NCBI GenBank assembly: GCA_002479645.1
Contig: DLOO01000023.1
Coordinates: forward strand, 8,820 to 14,074
Direction of reading: 5' to 3'
Length of the DNA: 5,255 bases
Source of the DNA: Lachnoclostridium sp. UBA7482
GTDB lineage: Bacteria > Bacillota > Clostridia > Lachnospirales > Lachnospiraceae
Shown: piece by piece, positions 5,207 to 5,255 of the stretch
Layout: every line of letters starts with the position of its first letter
Numbering within the stretch: the stretch's first letter is position 1
Position numbers and translations under genes: made by a program
The notes under the pieces: model-generated
Told to the model about the DNA's origin: nothing
Seen by the model: the letters and a program-made list of their open reading frames with translations, nothing else
Database searches by the model: none

Positions 5207-5255
5207 ATGGATGCGCACTCCCGCGAAAGGAAGCTAGCCGATAAATCGGCACGCG
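5207..5255 (+). other. Structured stretch cut by the window end
   Basis: After the palindrome comes GGATGCGCACTCCCGCG and then a nested self-complementary segment: CGCG (5222-5225) with CGCG (5252-5255), enclosing GCCGAT (5237-5242) with ATCGGC (5245-5250). A frame beginning ATG at 5207 stays open to the edge (MDAHSRERKLADKSAR), but no ribosome binding site precedes it. I therefore favour a structured or repeated DNA element over a gene start. Low certainty, because the far half is missing. Confidence 0.35.

Noticed and set aside
5005..5244. A 79-codon plus-strand frame starting in the right leader
   Set aside because: It runs through the specifier loop, T-box, terminator and palindrome, lacks a ribosome binding site and is fully explained by RNA elements.
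1..5255. CRISPR array, insertion sequence, tRNA or rRNA genes
   Set aside because: No regularly spaced short repeats, transposase-like frames or tRNA/rRNA signatures were seen on either strand.

Overview
The window looks like a chromosomal segment of a Firmicute, most likely a Clostridia-class anaerobe. The grounds are two T-box riboswitches, strong AGGAGG-type ribosome binding sites, TTGACA/TATAAT promoters with 17-bp spacers, U-tract terminators and a moderate GC content. The species cannot be fixed from sequence alone.

Layout, left to right. Positions 15-297 (minus) hold a promoter and a complete T-box leader whose controlled gene lies off the left edge; its specifier reads as CCC (proline). 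Positions 374-1434 (plus) hold a promoter and a membrane O-acyltransferase of the acyltransferase-3 / fucose 4-O-acetylase-like type. Positions 1529-2569 (plus) encode an AraC-type regulator in which the DNA-binding domain is followed by two tandem copies of a 111-residue domain I do not recognise; a strong terminator follows at 2588-2623. Positions 4711 down to 2653 (minus) appear to be one transcription unit: nicotinate phosphoribosyltransferase (pncB, NAD salvage), a short 59-codon frame without a good start, and a GNAT acetyltransferase whose start codon overlaps the short frame's stop as ATGA. Positions 4870-5163 (plus) hold a promoter and a second T-box leader with an ATC (isoleucine) specifier, reading off the right edge. 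This leader is followed at once by a perfect 21-bp-arm inverted repeat and by another structured stretch cut by the window end.

The genes do not form one pathway. Two tRNA-sensing leaders face outward at the two ends and enclose an apparently accessory acyltransferase/regulator pair on one strand and an NAD-salvage unit on the other. The least ordinary items are the duplicated domain on the AraC regulator, the long palindrome that takes up the U-tract of the isoleucine T-box terminator, the hairpin-spaced Shine-Dalgarno arrangement ahead of pncB, and the orphan reading frame between pncB and the acetyltransferase. I found no new multi-gene system that the sequence alone would support.
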